Origin: Bacteroidota bacterium
GTDB lineage: Bacteria; Bacteroidota; Bacteroidia; Chitinophagales; Saprospiraceae
DNA length: 64,000 nucleotides
Assembly: GCA_024642705.1 (NCBI GenBank)
Contig: JAHEAQ010000006.1
Coordinates: forward strand, 51,168 to 115,167
Reading direction: 5' to 3'
In this document: positions 1 to 8,219 of the stretch, one piece after another
Numbering within the stretch: position 1 is the first letter of the stretch
Layout: the number at the start of each line of letters is the position of its first letter
Made by a program: the position numbers and the translations under genes
Notes under the pieces: model-generated
Seen by the model: only the letters and a program-made list of their open reading frames with translations
Database searches by the model: none
Told to the model about the DNA's origin: nothing

Positions 1-887
1 TCATGTCATGGGATCGTCCACTTTTAACGGATAGTGGCGGTTATCAAGTTTATTCATTAAGTAACAACAGAAAAATTACTGAAGAAGGAGTAATGTTTTC
101 TAGCCATGTCGATGGTTCAAAACATTTTTTCTCTCCTGAGAAAGCTATCGATATTCAGAAAAATATTGGGGCAGATATTATTATGGCTTTTGATGAATGC
201 ACGCCATATCCATGCGAATATAACTATGCGAAGAGGAGCATGGAAATGACACATCGTTGGCTAGACCGATGTATTGAACATATGAAAAAGACAGAAGGCA
301 TTTACGGATATGAACAATCCTTGGCCCCGATTATACAAGGAAGCGTTTATAAAGATTTAAGAAAAAAATCTGCAGAATTTATAGCTTCTAGAGATGCTGA
401 TATCAATGCAATTGGAGGCCTATCAGTAGGTGAGCCCCATGAAGATATGTATGCTATGACGGAAGTGGTTACAAATATACTCCCAGAAAATAAACCTAGA
501 TATTTAATGGGAGTCGGTACCCCTGCCAATATACTTGAAAGTATTTCTTTGGGTATTGATATGTTCGATTGTGTATTGCCAAGCAGAAATGCAAGACACG
601 GTTTGTTGTATACTTCAGATGGTATCATCAATATAAAAAATAGTAAATGGTCCGAAGATTTTGGACCTATAGATCAAAATCTTGGAATAGAAAGCAGCTC
701 AAGATATTCAAAAGCATATCTCAGGCATCTTTTTCAAGTTAAAGAATTGCTCGGACCTCAAATTGCAACCTTGCATAATTTAAGCTTTTATCTTTATTTG
801 GTTCGGGAAGCCAGAAAAAGGATTGTGGATGGGAGTTTTTCAAAATGGAAGTCCGAAATGGTTCCTAAATTACAAACGAGATTATAA
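1..887 (+). CDS. tgt: Queuine/preQ1 tRNA-guanine transglycosylase, 5' partial
   Basis: Exchanges guanine-34 of GUN-anticodon tRNAs for a queuosine precursor in the cytoplasm. The gene is cut by the window edge: the first ATG (base 3) is the internal Met of the family motif F-M-x-W-D-R-P, so about 80 residues are missing. Visible family motifs in order are LLTDSGGYQVYSL, MAFDECTPYP, IGGLSVGEP, YLMGVGTP and MFDCVLPSRNARHG, the last carrying the nucleophilic Asp. The usual C-x-C-x2-C zinc ligands are absent: the segment before YSKAYLRHL reads DQNLGIESSSR. The downstream His-Asn (LHNLSFYL) is kept. The permease gene begins three bases after the stop, so the two are probably cotranscribed. The identity is firm; the effect of the missing cysteines is not known from sequence. 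Confidence 0.95.
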   Translation, partial: MSWDRPLLTDSGGYQVYSLSNNRKITEEGVMFSSHVDGSKHFFSPEKAIDIQKNIGADIIMAFDECTPYPCEYNYAKRSMEMTHRWLDRCIEHMKKTEGIYGYEQSLAPIIQGSVYKDLRKKSAEFIASRDADINAIGGLSVGEPHEDMYAMTEVVTNILPENKPRYLMGVGTPANILESISLGIDMFDCVLPSRNARHGLLYTSDGIINIKNSKWSEDFGPIDQNLGIESSSRYSKAYLRHLFQVKELLGPQIATLHNLSFYLYLVREARKRIVDGSFSKWKSEMVPKLQTRL

Positions 888-890
888 CAA

Positions 891-1979
891 TTGCTGAAAA
901 AAATTGACATATATATTATAAAGAAATTTCTTACAACTTTCTTTTTTACCATTTTACTAATCACAATGGTGGCTGTTGTTATTGATTTTAGTGAAAAAGT
1001 TGAAAAATTCTTAGATGAATCTGTTAGTTGGAAAGAAATAATTTTTGATTATTATTTGAATTTTATACCTTGGATTAATGGGTTATTGTGGCCAATATTT
1101 GCTTTAATTGCAGTAATTTTCTTCACAAGTAGGCTTGCAAAAGACTCTGAAATAATTTCAATACTAGCTGCAGGAATTAGCTATTATCGCCTGCTTATTC
1201 CCTATATTCTTGCATCGTCGATTTTAGCATTACTTTTATGGTATGGCAACAATTATGTGATTCCCAAAAGCAATTATGTAAAGAATACATTCGAAAATAC
1301 ATACATTTGGAAAAGCAATAAAAAAACATTGAATGAAAATGTTCATTTTTTTATTGCTCCAGGTGAAAAAGCTTTTGTTCGTTATTTTCGACTTCGAGAT
1401 TCAACAATGATAGATTTTAGGGTTGAAAAATTTAAAGATGGAAAACTTACAAGGTTGTTGAAAGCGAAAAGGTTGCAATATAATAATACTACTAAAAAAT
1501 GGGGTATGAGCAATTATGTGCTGCGAACTTTTGATGGAATGAATGAAGAAATTGAAGTCAAAACTGGAATTGAATTAGACACAAGTTTTGCGTTTACACC
1601 TGAAGATTTCATTAGATATTCTAATGAAATGGAGATGATGACTTCCCCTGCTATAAAAAAGCACATTGAATATGAGGCAGAAAAAGGAATTGGGAATTCA
1701 AAAAAATACTTAGTTGAATATTACCGAAGGAGTGCTGATCCTGTTACTATCATAATTTTAACCTTAATAGGTGTTTCTTTAGCTTCTAGAAAAGTTAGAG
1801 GTGGACTCGGTTTGAATTTAGCTTTAGGACTTGTTATTGGTTCTCTTTTTGTTTTGATTTCTAAGTTTTCTATCACCTTTGCTTACGGTCAAACCTTAAC
1901 TCCTCTTCTTGGAATATGGCTTCCCAACATAATTTTCACCATTGTCGCCATTTATCTGCTCTCTAAAGCACAAAAATAA
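891..1979 (+). CDS. LptF/LptG (YjgP/YjgQ) family permease
   Basis: Probable membrane subunit of the LptBFG exporter, which extracts lipopolysaccharide from the inner membrane. At 362 residues it has the family length and layout: an N-terminal block of three hydrophobic segments (about residues 12-35, 55-80, 100-118), a large periplasmic beta-rich domain (about 120-265), and three C-terminal segments (about 282-362). The N-terminus MLKKIDIYIIKKFLTTFF is typical. Translation starts at TTG 891, three bases after the tgt stop, which suggests coupling. I cannot tell LptF from LptG by sequence alone. Its last 377 bp (from base 1603) are repeated exactly downstream at 3400-3776 as a promoterless fragment. 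Confidence 0.85.
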   Translation: MLKKIDIYIIKKFLTTFFFTILLITMVAVVIDFSEKVEKFLDESVSWKEIIFDYYLNFIPWINGLLWPIFALIAVIFFTSRLAKDSEIISILAAGISYYRLLIPYILASSILALLLWYGNNYVIPKSNYVKNTFENTYIWKSNKKTLNENVHFFIAPGEKAFVRYFRLRDSTMIDFRVEKFKDGKLTRLLKAKRLQYNNTTKKWGMSNYVLRTFDGMNEEIEVKTGIELDTSFAFTPEDFIRYSNEMEMMTSPAIKKHIEYEAEKGIGNSKKYLVEYYRRSADPVTIIILTLIGVSLASRKVRGGLGLNLALGLVIGSLFVLISKFSITFAYGQTLTPLLGIWLPNIIFTIVAIYLLSKAQK

Positions 1980-2072
1980 TTTTGTTTACTCTTTTTTAAA
2001 AAAATATAAACATGCTATACACTGTATATCAACTGTTTATATTATTTTAATAAAATTTTAACTAAATATGCA

Positions 2073-2102
2073 TTTGTTTTGTTTAATTTATTTGTATATT
2101 TG
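2073..2102 (+). promoter_or_regulatory. Bacteroidota-type promoter for sigma gene copy A
   Basis: A TTTG at 2073-2076, then 18 bases, then TATATTTG at 2095-2102, matching the phylum's -33 TTTG and -7 TAnnTTTG boxes. It lies about 20 bases before the sigma start codon, so the leader is short. The same promoter is repeated at 3870-3899. Confidence 0.7.
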
Positions 2103-2121
2103 TTAAACAAAATAGAAACAT

Positions 2122-2652
2122 ATGTCATCATTAGAATTTAATAATCAATTAAACGCGCTTTCAACAATTCTTAATTCATTCGCATATAATTTGACGAAGA
2201 ACTCAGAAGATGCTAAAGATTTGTATCAAGAAACTGCATACAGAGCTATTACTAACAGGGATAAATTTATGCCTGGTACTAATTTGAAAGCTTGGTTGTT
2301 TACTATTATGAAAAATATATTTATCAACAATTATAGAAGAAAAGCAAAAGCTAATACTATAGTTGATTCAACTGAAAATATGTATTTCATTAATTCAGGT
2401 TCTGCAACAATTTCAAATGATGCAGGTTCTAATATTTTCATGCAAGAATTGAAAGACATGATTGAAAGTTTAGAAGATTCTATTCGTATTCCTTTTGAAA
2501 TGCATTATGAAGGATTCAAATATCAAGAAATTGCTGATGAATTAGATCTTCCTTTAGGAACCGTGAAAAGTAGAATTTTCTTCGCAAGAAGAGCGTTGAA
2601 AGAAATGATTGAAAGACAGTTTGGTGATATTGAAGCAGCTAGAGCTGTATAA
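2122..2652 (+). CDS. ECF-type RNA polymerase sigma factor, copy A
   Basis: Directs RNA polymerase to a subset of promoters. At 176 residues it has ECF size. Region 2 is at about residues 12-80 (DAKDLYQETAYRAI, then W-L-F-T-I-M-K-N-I-F-I-N-N-Y-R-R). Region 4 is at about 115-168, with the helix-turn-helix YQEIADELDLPLGTVKSRI. No anti-sigma gene is adjacent. It has its own promoter at 2073-2102 and a hairpin terminator at 2670-2705, so it is a monocistronic unit. The gene at 3919-4449 encodes the identical protein. The regulon cannot be read from the sequence. The class is firm, the role unknown. Confidence 0.9.
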   Translation: MSSLEFNNQLNALSTILNSFAYNLTKNSEDAKDLYQETAYRAITNRDKFMPGTNLKAWLFTIMKNIFINNYRRKAKANTIVDSTENMYFINSGSATISNDAGSNIFMQELKDMIESLEDSIRIPFEMHYEGFKYQEIADELDLPLGTVKSRIFFARRALKEMIERQFGDIEAARAV

Positions 2653-2669
2653 AAAATTATAAAGAAAAA

Positions 2670-2705
2670 TCAGCGCTTTATTCTTATTTTAGCGCTGACT
2701 TTTTC
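2670..2705 (+). terminator. Rho-independent terminator after sigma copy A
   Basis: TCAGCGCT (2670-2677) pairs perfectly with AGCGCTGA (2691-2698), and a T-rich run follows. It separates the sigma gene from mutY. The same hairpin recurs at 4467-4502. Confidence 0.8.
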
Positions 2706-2706
2706 T

Positions 2707-2895
2707 ATGAACAATTCTAAACTCTTTTCTTCAACACTTCTAGATTGGCATGCTCAAGTCGATCGTTTTCTTCCTTGGAAAGAAGATAACAATGTTTTCT
2801 ATATTTGGCTATCTGAAATCATCCTTCAACAAACTAAAGTTGAACAAGGCATTCCTTATTCCAGTTTTACACTGAAAAAAATTTACAAATTTTAA
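2707..2895 (+). pseudogene. Truncated mutY N-terminus at duplication junction
   Basis: The first 51 residues equal the N-terminus of the intact MutY at 4504, including LPWK and catalytic Glu37 in SEIILQQTK. The frame then runs into unrelated sequence at base 2861 and stops after 11 foreign residues. The helix-hairpin-helix, catalytic Asp and iron-sulfur cysteines are missing, so it cannot act as a glycosylase. It is a by-product of the direct duplication. Confidence 0.9.
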
Positions 2896-3399
2896 GTAAC
2901 TAGTAGTCTATTGCCTAAAATTGAAATTCCAAATTTGGGCGCCCCGTAAATCTCATTTGTATCAAGAAATGATATTTTATTTGAAAGCTTTATTTCTCAA
3001 TTTTGTGATGTATAGATTCGTGACATTGAACCAGAATTGGTGTTAAATGAGATTTAAATTTTTATAATGTATCACAACGAATTCAAAAAGCGTTTTGGAG
3101 TATTGGTTTTTACACCATGACCATAATCTATTTTAAAACAAGATAAGATGATAATTTGTGTAGAATAAGGTTAAATAAAGACTCCAAAAAAGTAAATCTC
3201 AAATATATCTTGGATTAATGATAGGATGATGTGGCAATACCATTGAAGACAATGTTTATGAAAAGAATATTTATTGGGACATACCTAGGCCAATAATAGA
3301 AAAGATGTTAATAAATATTGGAATACCTAAACAAATGCTTATTGCTAAGGCTGTTCTGAAGAACATTAAAAGTATCAACAAGCTTAACGTTTATGCCTT
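2861..3399 (+). other. Unique 539-bp segment between the two repeat copies
   Basis: This sequence has no counterpart in the rest of the window and no intact gene. Its 3' part (about 3231-3399) reads open in one plus-strand frame as a 57-residue stretch containing NIYWDIPRPIIEKML and IPKQMLIAKAVLKNIK, with no start codon and an in-frame stop just upstream. That looks like the worn end of a gene I do not recognise. A 12-bp perfect inverted repeat (TAAATCTCATTT at 2947-2958, its complement at 3045-3056) lies in the 5' part, and a related TAAATCTCAAAT is near 3194. I see no transposase or IS ends that I can name. Confidence 0.6.
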
Positions 3400-3776
3400 A
3401 AGATTTCATTAGATATTCTAATGAAATGGAGATGATGACTTCCCCTGCTATAAAAAAGCACATTGAATATGAGGCAGAAAAAGGAATTGGGAATTCAAAA
3501 AAATACTTAGTTGAATATTACCGAAGGAGTGCTGATCCTGTTACTATCATAATTTTAACCTTAATAGGTGTTTCTTTAGCTTCTAGAAAAGTTAGAGGTG
3601 GACTCGGTTTGAATTTAGCTTTAGGACTTGTTATTGGTTCTCTTTTTGTTTTGATTTCTAAGTTTTCTATCACCTTTGCTTACGGTCAAACCTTAACTCC
3701 TCTTCTTGGAATATGGCTTCCCAACATAATTTTCACCATTGTCGCCATTTATCTGCTCTCTAAAGCACAAAAATAA
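3400..3776 (+). pseudogene. 3' fragment of the LptF/LptG permease gene
   Basis: It encodes the last 125 or so residues of the permease (three C-terminal membrane segments) and can be read as an ORF from an internal Met (MEMMTSPAIKK at 3426). It lacks the N-terminal membrane block and most of the periplasmic domain. No promoter is evident, so it is best treated as a dead duplicate. Confidence 0.9.
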
Positions 3777-3869
3777 TTTTGTTTACTCTTTTTTAAAAAA
3801 ATATAAACATGCTATACACTGTATATCAACTGTTTATATTATTTTAATAAAATTTTAACTAAATATGCA

Positions 3870-3899
3870 TTTGTTTTGTTTAATTTATTTGTATATTTG
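3870..3899 (+). promoter_or_regulatory. Bacteroidota-type promoter for sigma gene copy B
   Basis: Exact copy of the promoter at 2073-2102, with TATATTTG at 3892-3899. The second sigma gene should therefore be expressed as well as the first. Confidence 0.7.
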
Positions 3900-3918
3900 T
3901 TAAACAAAATAGAAACAT

Positions 3919-4449
3919 ATGTCATCATTAGAATTTAATAATCAATTAAACGCGCTTTCAACAATTCTTAATTCATTCGCATATAATTTGACGAAGAACT
4001 CAGAAGATGCTAAAGATTTGTATCAAGAAACTGCATACAGAGCTATTACTAACAGGGATAAATTTATGCCTGGTACTAATTTGAAAGCTTGGTTGTTTAC
4101 TATTATGAAAAATATATTTATCAACAATTATAGAAGAAAAGCAAAAGCTAATACTATAGTTGATTCAACTGAAAATATGTATTTCATTAATTCAGGTTCT
4201 GCAACAATTTCAAATGATGCAGGTTCTAATATTTTCATGCAAGAATTGAAAGACATGATTGAAAGTTTAGAAGATTCTATTCGTATTCCTTTTGAAATGC
4301 ATTATGAAGGATTCAAATATCAAGAAATTGCTGATGAATTAGATCTTCCTTTAGGAACCGTGAAAAGTAGAATTTTCTTCGCAAGAAGAGCGTTGAAAGA
4401 AATGATTGAAAGACAGTTTGGTGATATTGAAGCAGCTAGAGCTGTATAA
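3919..4449 (+). CDS. ECF-type RNA polymerase sigma factor, copy B
   Basis: The protein is identical to the product of 2122-2652 over all 176 residues, with regions 2 and 4 intact and its own promoter and terminator. If the assembly is right, the cell carries two full doses of this regulator. Nothing in the coding sequence distinguishes the copies. In the ancestral arrangement this gene would sit between the permease gene and mutY. Confidence 0.9.
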   Translation: MSSLEFNNQLNALSTILNSFAYNLTKNSEDAKDLYQETAYRAITNRDKFMPGTNLKAWLFTIMKNIFINNYRRKAKANTIVDSTENMYFINSGSATISNDAGSNIFMQELKDMIESLEDSIRIPFEMHYEGFKYQEIADELDLPLGTVKSRIFFARRALKEMIERQFGDIEAARAV

Positions 4450-4466
4450 AAAATTATAAAGAAAAA

Positions 4467-4502
4467 TCAGCGCTTTATTCTTATTTTAGCGCTGACTTTT
4501 TC
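4467..4502 (+). terminator. Rho-independent terminator after sigma copy B
   Basis: Repeat of the hairpin at 2670-2705: 8-bp perfect stem TCAGCGCT/AGCGCTGA followed by a T-rich run ending just before the mutY start codon at 4504. Confidence 0.8.
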
Positions 4503-4503
4503 T

Positions 4504-5571
4504 ATGAACAATTCTAAACTCTTTTCTTCAACACTTCTAGATTGGCATGCTCAAGTCGATCGTTTTCTTCCTTGGAAAGAAGATAACAATGTTTTCTATA
4601 TTTGGCTATCTGAAATCATCCTTCAACAAACTAAAGTTGAACAAGGCATTCCTTATTTTTTAAAATTTAAAGCTCGATTCAAAAACATTTTTGAACTAGC
4701 TTCTGCTTCAGACGAAGAAATCATGAAGCTTTGGGAAGGTTTAGGTTATTACTCACGGGCAAGAAATATGCACGAAGCTGCCAAACAAATTGTTCAAAAT
4801 GGCGGACAATTTCCAAATACATACGAAACATTATTGCAATTAAAAGGTGTTGGCCCTTATACAGCAGCAGCCATAGCGAGTTTCGCATACAAGATACCTA
4901 TTCCTGTCATCGATGGAAATGTAAATAGAGTTATTTCAAGAATTTTTGGCATTCATGAACCCATAGATAGTTCATCAGGAAAAAAAGAAATATTTCAAAG
5001 ATTGTTAGAAGTATTTGACTCAAAAAAACCATCCGAATTCAATCAAGCTATAATGGATTTTGGAGCTTTACAATGCACACCAAAATTACCAGATTGCAAA
5101 ATTTGCCCTTTTAATATGGATTGTTCTGCTTTCTTAACCGACACTATTTCCTTACTTCCAATTAAGACAAAGCGAATAATTAAAAAGAATAGAACATTTA
5201 ACTACATCATAATAATCTTTGAAAATAAAATTCTGATTAGAAAAAGAAAAGAAAAAGATATTTGGAAGCATTTGCACGAATTCATATTAATTGAAGGCCA
5301 ATCAGTCAGCATTCAATCCATAAAAAATTCAATATCAAAGTTATGTCTTGATTCAAAAATCACATTTAAAAAAATGTCTGCACCCATTACTCACTTGCTC
5401 ACTCATCAAAAACTGGAAGTATTTTTCTTTCATTTCACAGTTAATCATTTCACTCTAGAAAAAGATACGGACTATTTTTTTGTAGATGAACAAAACATAA
5501 ATAATTTTGCATTTCCGAAAATAATTGAAAACTATTTAAAAGAGAATTTAATTTATTTGAAAGCGAATTGA
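4504..5571 (+). CDS. mutY: A/G-specific adenine glycosylase MutY
   Basis: Removes adenine mispaired with 8-oxoguanine. At 355 residues it has full family length. Catalytic Glu37 is in [12 protein letters not shown]. The helix-hairpin-helix [16 protein letters not shown] (about 113-128) is followed by catalytic Asp137 in VIDGNVNR. The [4Fe-4S] ligands Cys191, Cys198, Cys201 and Cys207 show the C-x6-C-x2-C-x5-C spacing. The C-terminal part (about 225-350) is the NUDIX-like domain that recognises 8-oxoG. The first 154 bp are duplicated at 2707-2860. Its last bases contain the promoter of ssb, and the order mutY - ssb - gldE - gldD is one I know from other Bacteroidota. Confidence 0.95.
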   Translation: MNNSKLFSSTLLDWHAQVDRFLPWKEDNNVFYIWLSEIILQQTKVEQGIPYFLKFKARFKNIFELASASDEEIMKLWEGLGYYSRARNMHEAAKQIVQNGGQFPNTYETLLQLKGVGPYTAAAIASFAYKIPIPVIDGNVNRVISRIFGIHEPIDSSSGKKEIFQRLLEVFDSKKPSEFNQAIMDFGALQCTPKLPDCKICPFNMDCSAFLTDTISLLPIKTKRIIKKNRTFNYIIIIFENKILIRKRKEKDIWKHLHEFILIEGQSVSIQSIKNSISKLCLDSKITFKKMSAPITHLLTHQKLEVFFFHFTVNHFTLEKDTDYFFVDEQNINNFAFPKIIENYLKENLIYLKAN

Positions 5572-5588
5572 TATTTACCGTACCTTTG
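5556..5588 (+). promoter_or_regulatory. Promoter of ssb inside the end of mutY
   Basis: TTTG at 5556-5559, a 21-base spacer, then TACCTTTG at 5581-5588 (-7 consensus TAnnTTTG). Transcription would begin near 5595, which excludes the upstream in-frame start at 5568 for SSB and supports ATG 5622. Confidence 0.7.
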
Positions 5589-5621
5589 CATCAAATTGAA
5601 TTAAGAATAAAAAAACCTGAT

Positions 5622-6119
5622 ATGATAAATAAAGTAATATTAATCGGAAATTTAGGCAAAGATCCTGAAGTAAGACATTTGGAAAATGGAGGTGTGGTAG
5701 GAAAATTCTCTTTAGCAACTAATGAAAATTATAGAGACAAATCAGGTGAATGGCAAACCATAACTGAATGGCATAATATTGTAGTTTGGCGACAATTGGC
5801 TGAACGTGCCGAAAAAAGTTTGAAAAAAGGAATGCAAGTATATATTGAAGGAAAATTAACTACGCGGAAATGGCAAGATCAAAATGGGGCTGATCGATAT
5901 TCTACAGATATTGTAGCAAACACATTAAGAATTTTGGATAGAAAAGATAGCAATGATAGTTATTCTGACAATGATTATCTATCAGAAAATGAAGTCTCGA
6001 ACAAATTAACAACTTCAAAAGAAAAGGAAGTTTTTAATATTCCAGGAAGTAAATCAAATTCAAATGATAATTCTGGAGCTCAAGATTTCACTGATATGGA
6101 TGATGATCTTCCATTTTAG
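5622..6119 (+). CDS. ssb: Single-stranded DNA-binding protein SSB
   Basis: Binds and protects single-stranded DNA in replication, recombination and repair. The start is set at ATG 5622 ([18 protein letters not shown]), the classic SSB N-terminus; the longer frame from 5568 reads through the promoter. The OB fold covers about residues 1-110 ([18 protein letters not shown]). A disordered Asn/Ser-rich linker follows, and the acidic tip DMDDDLPF binds partner proteins. The product is 165 residues. It is followed after 34 bp by gldE, and recA lies about 2 kb away on the other strand. Confidence 0.93.
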   Translation: MINKVILIGNLGKDPEVRHLENGGVVGKFSLATNENYRDKSGEWQTITEWHNIVVWRQLAERAEKSLKKGMQVYIEGKLTTRKWQDQNGADRYSTDIVANTLRILDRKDSNDSYSDNDYLSENEVSNKLTTSKEKEVFNIPGSKSNSNDNSGAQDFTDMDDDLPF

Positions 6120-6153
6120 TACTAAGTTTATTTTTTAATGTAATTATAAGATT

Positions 6154-7569
6154 TTGGATTTAGAACCTCCTCCCGAATTTGGAATATTCTTTATTAATTA
6201 TTTTTTGGTAGTTATCAGCAATGGAGGCTTAATTGGTCTTTTTTCTATTTTAATAGTGCTTTTACTTTTTTCAGCATTAATTTCTGGGTCAGAAGTAGCT
6301 TATTTTTCCTTGAATCATAATGATATGGAGGATATTAAAAAAGAAGAAAACATTACTACTTCAAGAATATTAAAATTAAAAGACAAGCCCCGCGCATTAT
6401 TAGCGACTATATTAATCAGCAATAATTTTATTAATGTTGCAATTATTATAATATCTGATGTTATTTTCTCTGCATTGCTGCCTGAGGGATATTTTAACAA
6501 TTCAGCACTGTGGTTGCAAACAAATATTTTTTTCCTCAATAATGTTCTAGAAAGCGCAATTTCAGATGGTATAATTTTCTCAATTACTGTTGTTGGTGTA
6601 ACATTTTTATTGGTGCTTTTTGGAGAAGTTTTACCAAAAATATATGCTAATATCAATAAACAGAAATTTGCCAAATTAATGGCTTTTCCACTAACAATTC
6701 TTGTTGTTTTATTAAGTGTATTAACAAAAATATTGGTTCAATGGTCAAATAAGATTGAGCAAAAAGTGACTAAGCATAGCGGTTCGGTTAAAGCAATATT
6801 AAGAGATGATATTGATAAAGCAATAGACTTAACAGTAAGTCAAGAAGAAAATGCTGAAGAGGAAGCAGATATATTAAAAGGCATTTTAAAATTTGGAGAT
6901 GTATTGGTCAAACAAATTATGACCTCTAGAATGGATATTGTTTCCATCAATGAGAATACTTCTTTTGAAGACATGTTAACTGTCGTTAAACAAAGTAGTT
7001 TTTCAAGAATTCCAGTTTATAAAGATGATTTCGATAATATTGAAGGTATTTTATTTGTTAAAGATTTACTTGGACATACCGATAAAAAAAATGATTTCGA
7101 TTGGCAACAATTTATAAGAAATGACGTCTTTTATATTCCAGAATCAAAAAAAATCAATGAACTTTTGAAAGAATTCCAACTAAAACGATTGCATATGGCT
7201 GTGGTAGTAGATGAATATGGAGGCACCTCTGGTATCGTTACATTGGAAGATATTATGGAAGAAATTATCGGAGATATCAGAGATGAATTTGATGAAGAAA
7301 GTGAAATAGAATTTTTAAAAATTGATGACAACAATTTTATTTTTGAAGGTAAAACTTTGTTAAATGATGTTTGCAGAGTAATTGGAGAAGATATTAATAT
7401 ATTCGATGCAGTCAAAGGTAAGGCAGATTCACTTGCTGGTCTATTTTTAGAAATGACTGGAAAATTTCCAAAAATTGAAAGTGAATTAGAACTCGACAAA
7501 TTCAAATTGAAAATTGTTTCTGTTACTTCGAAAAGAATTGAAAAAATAAATTTGATGATTAAGCGATAA
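6154..7569 (+). CDS. gldE: Gliding motility-associated protein GldE (CNNM/CBS family)
   Basis: Membrane protein of the CorC/hemolysin family, needed for or supporting gliding in Bacteroidota. TTG start at 6154. The N-terminal DUF21/CNNM region has four hydrophobic segments (about residues 12-45, 85-110, 135-165, 175-200). A paired CBS domain follows (about 250-370, with V-K-Q-I-M-T-S-R-M-D and HMAVVVDEYGGTSGIVTLED), then a C-terminal CorC/transporter-associated domain (about 390-465). Six bases separate it from gldD, so they form one operon. The GldE name rests on gene order plus fold; the biochemical role (ion transport or support of GldD) is not settled by sequence. Confidence 0.88.
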   Translation: MDLEPPPEFGIFFINYFLVVISNGGLIGLFSILIVLLLFSALISGSEVAYFSLNHNDMEDIKKEENITTSRILKLKDKPRALLATILISNNFINVAIIIISDVIFSALLPEGYFNNSALWLQTNIFFLNNVLESAISDGIIFSITVVGVTFLLVLFGEVLPKIYANINKQKFAKLMAFPLTILVVLLSVLTKILVQWSNKIEQKVTKHSGSVKAILRDDIDKAIDLTVSQEENAEEEADILKGILKFGDVLVKQIMTSRMDIVSINENTSFEDMLTVVKQSSFSRIPVYKDDFDNIEGILFVKDLLGHTDKKNDFDWQQFIRNDVFYIPESKKINELLKEFQLKRLHMAVVVDEYGGTSGIVTLEDIMEEIIGDIRDEFDEESEIEFLKIDDNNFIFEGKTLLNDVCRVIGEDINIFDAVKGKADSLAGLFLEMTGKFPKIESELELDKFKLKIVSVTSKRIEKINLMIKR

Positions 7570-7575
7570 TAGTTG

Positions 7576-8169
7576 ATGATGAAATATTCTACTCTTTTAT
7601 TCTTTTCATTTATTTTGCTTTGTGCTTGCAATCAAGATCCTATCTATGCTCCAAAACCTAGATCCTATCCAAAAATAAATTTTCCAGAAAGAAATTACGT
7701 TCAATTTGATGAAGACTATTGTAATTTTACTTTTACTTATCCTGATTATGCACAAATCAAAAAAGACCTTTATTTTTTTGGTGAAAAACCAATAGACGAA
7801 TGCTGGTTTAATCTTGAGCTATTGCCATTTAATGGCGATTTACACTGTAGCTACATCCCCATTGACAATAGAGCACATTTTGATAAATTAGTGAATGATG
7901 CATTTACCATGGTTGGGAAACACAATATTAAGGCCCAATATAGGGATGATTTTCCTATCCATAAGGGCAACGTAAATGGTATGTTATTTGAATTGGACGG
8001 AGAAGTAGCATCCAAATTGCAATTTTATCTTACCGATTCTGTAAATCATTTTTTCCGTGCTTCACTTTATTTCAATTCCAAAGTCAATTCAGATTCCATA
8101 GCACCGATCTTCGATTTTGTTAAGTTAGATGTTCTCAACATGATCGAAACTTTTGAATGGAAACAATAA
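7576..8169 (+). CDS. gldD: Gliding motility lipoprotein GldD
   Basis: Lipoprotein of about 196 residues required for gliding in the family. A hydrophobic signal ends in the lipobox LLCAC, with lipidated Cys near residue 19, followed by the family pattern P-K-P-R-S-Y-P-K-I-N-F-P and YVQFDEDYCNFTFTYPDYA. ATG 7576 or 7579 is preferred over TTG 7573. It follows gldE after six bases. It is convergent with recA, and the hairpin at 8170-8195 separates them. Confidence 0.9.
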   Translation: MMKYSTLLFFSFILLCACNQDPIYAPKPRSYPKINFPERNYVQFDEDYCNFTFTYPDYAQIKKDLYFFGEKPIDECWFNLELLPFNGDLHCSYIPIDNRAHFDKLVNDAFTMVGKHNIKAQYRDDFPIHKGNVNGMLFELDGEVASKLQFYLTDSVNHFFRASLYFNSKVNSDSIAPIFDFVKLDVLNMIETFEWKQ

Positions 8170-8196
8170 AAAAGGGCATCTTTTAAGACGCCCAAT
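8168..8196 (-). terminator. Terminator between gldD and recA
   Basis: GGGCATCTT pairs with AAGACGCCC (plus strand about 8174-8193). Read on the minus strand the one imperfect pair becomes a G-U wobble and a run of six U follows, so it mainly serves recA. It may also weakly end gldD transcripts. Confidence 0.75.
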
Positions 8197-8219
8197 TATT
8201 TTCTAAAATTAAAATCTGC

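Larger units (their letters stand above)
1603..2860 (+). repeat. Long direct repeat, copy A (1258 bp)
   Basis: Bases 1603-2860 recur at 3400-4657 at a constant offset of 1797 bp, and I saw no mismatch where I compared them. This copy holds the 3' end of the permease gene, the whole sigma gene with its promoter and terminator, and the first 51 codons of mutY. Identity starts at AAGATTTCATTAG and stops after ATTCCTTATT. The permease is intact on the left of copy A and mutY is intact on the right of copy B, so the ancestral order permease - sigma - mutY was duplicated without destroying any gene. Confidence 0.95.
3400..4657 (+). repeat. Long direct repeat, copy B (1258 bp)
   Basis: Second copy of 1603-2860. 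It begins inside the permease gene, so the fragment here lacks its first two thirds. It continues through an intact sigma gene into the complete mutY. The lack of visible divergence, even in intergenic bases, means the duplication is very recent, is kept uniform by gene conversion, or is an assembly artefact. Confidence 0.95.

Noticed and set aside
2861..3399. Insertion sequence between the duplicated segments
   Set aside because: No transposase motif, no paired terminal repeats at the ends and no target duplication apart from the long repeats themselves.
5568..5621. Longer N-terminus for SSB
   Set aside because: The extra 18 residues overlap the promoter TACCTTTG and precede the canonical [16 protein letters not shown] start.
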